A stretch of DNA of 6,690 nt from Chitinophagaceae bacterium (GTDB lineage: Bacteria > Bacteroidota > Bacteroidia > Chitinophagales > Chitinophagaceae): NCBI GenBank assembly GCA_025963615.1, contig JAOQAL010000255.1:1-6690 (forward strand). Reading direction: 5' to 3'. Positions 6,161 to 6,690 of this stretch are shown one piece after another (the stretch's first letter is position 1; each line of letters starts with the position of its first letter). The notes under the pieces were generated by a model. That model made no database searches, was not told where the DNA came from, and saw only the letters and a program-made list of their open reading frames with translations. The position numbers and the translations under genes are program-made.

Positions 6161-6690
6161 ATGAGCGAAACAAAGTACTGGCAAAGTTTTGGTGAACTGA
6201 ATGACCAGGAAAATTTTCAGAAGAAATCACAGGATGAATTTCGTGAAGAGCTTCCTTTTGAAGATATCGATGGTAAAGGGATGCTTGATGCGAAAGCACC
6301 ACGCAGGGATTTTCTGAAATACTTAGGTTTTAGCACGGCCGCAGCTACGCTGGCGGCCAGCTGTAAAATACCGGTTAAAAAAGCAATCCCCTATGCCATC
6401 AAACCGGAAAACCTCGTTCCGGGTGTAGCAAAATATTATGCTACTACGTATGTGCAGGATGGTGATGTGATACCCGTTGTAGCTAAGGTAAGAGACGGAC
6501 GCCCGATCAAGATAGAAGGAAATGAGCTCAGCACGATTACTCATGGAGCGACGTCTGCCCGGTCACAGGCATCGGTTCTTGATCTATACGATACGTTCAG
6601 GATTAAATTTCCTTTGCAAAAAACAGGGGAAGGAAAATTTGAAGAAGTTCCCACTTTTGAGCAATTCGATAAACTGGTAGCCACTGCCCT
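6161..6690 (+). CDS. actB: Alternative complex III subunit ActB (TAT-variant molybdopterin oxidoreductase family), C-terminus outside window
   Basis: ActB is the large periplasmic subunit of alternative complex III. In studied complexes it combines a molybdopterin-oxidoreductase-like domain without the cofactor and a domain carrying iron-sulfur clusters. The window holds 176 residues from ATG 6161. The start MSETKYWQSFGELND and the acidic ELPFEDIDG segment are typical of Bacteroidota ActB, annotated as 'TAT-variant-translocated molybdopterin oxidoreductase'. The twin-arginine motif is at 48-49 (RRDFLKYLGFS), set well inside the chain. A hydrophobic Ala-rich stretch follows and then LAASC with Cys68, which looks like a lipobox, so the mature protein is probably a lipoprotein after Tat export. 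The segment KPENLVPGVAKYYATTYVQDGDVIPVVAKVRDGRPIKIEGN (residues about 81-121) begins the oxidoreductase-like fold, with the G.P.KIEGN signature of this superfamily. Iron-sulfur cysteines would lie beyond the edge. No Shine-Dalgarno is visible, only an AT-rich GATAAAT before the ATG. Confidence 0.93.
   Translation, partial: MSETKYWQSFGELNDQENFQKKSQDEFREELPFEDIDGKGMLDAKAPRRDFLKYLGFSTAAATLAASCKIPVKKAIPYAIKPENLVPGVAKYYATTYVQDGDVIPVVAKVRDGRPIKIEGNELSTITHGATSARSQASVLDLYDTFRIKFPLQKTGEGKFEEVPTFEQFDKLVATA

Noticed and set aside
6105..6544. Minus-strand open frames opposite actB
   Set aside because: They are shadows of the actB frame, with no start context or motif support.

Overview
The window looks like chromosomal DNA from a Bacteroidota bacterium, most likely of the Chitinophagaceae type. 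Four things point there. The actA/actB pair is arranged and shaped as in that phylum. ActB has the 'TAT-variant' N-terminus typical of these bacteria. The serine hydrolase and the carboxypeptidase-regulatory-like protein are typical Bacteroidota periplasmic proteins. The clearest promoter (TAnnTTTG) fits the Bacteroidota sigma factor, and Shine-Dalgarno sequences are mostly absent. The genus assignment is inference.

Layout. Positions 1-4523 hold four genes on the minus strand. Read in transcription order (right to left) they are: an in-frame fusion of a two-helix membrane domain with glycinamide ribonucleotide formyltransferase (purN); an exported beta-lactamase-fold serine hydrolase; a small secreted protein with a carboxypeptidase-regulatory-like domain and a TTG start; and an ABC exporter half-transporter that runs off the left edge. 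They are separated by 53, 156 and 94 bp and are not obviously one functional pathway.

Positions 4524-4782 are a divergent intergenic region. It carries two abutting dyads and a good Bacteroidota-type promoter pointing right. From 4783 to the right edge lie the first two genes of an alternative complex III (ACIII) operon. actA encodes a membrane-anchored cytochrome with six CxxCH haem sites. actB encodes the large iron-sulfur/molybdopterin-like subunit and is cut by the window edge. ACIII is the quinol:cytochrome c/oxidase oxidoreductase that replaces the bc1 complex in this phylum. ActA passes electrons on, while ActB forms the periplasmic iron-sulfur module.

Between genes there are degenerate heptanucleotide repeats: five units at 2190-2224, and arrays in opposite orientations (four plus three units) at 6051-6151 inside the act operon. 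I see no RNA genes, CRISPR, insertion sequences or phage genes. Most of the window is ordinary housekeeping DNA. The points worth a second look are the purN fusion, the monohaem extension of ActA, the inverted heptamer arrays between actA and actB, and the dyads upstream of the act promoter. I did not find convincing evidence of a wholly new system.
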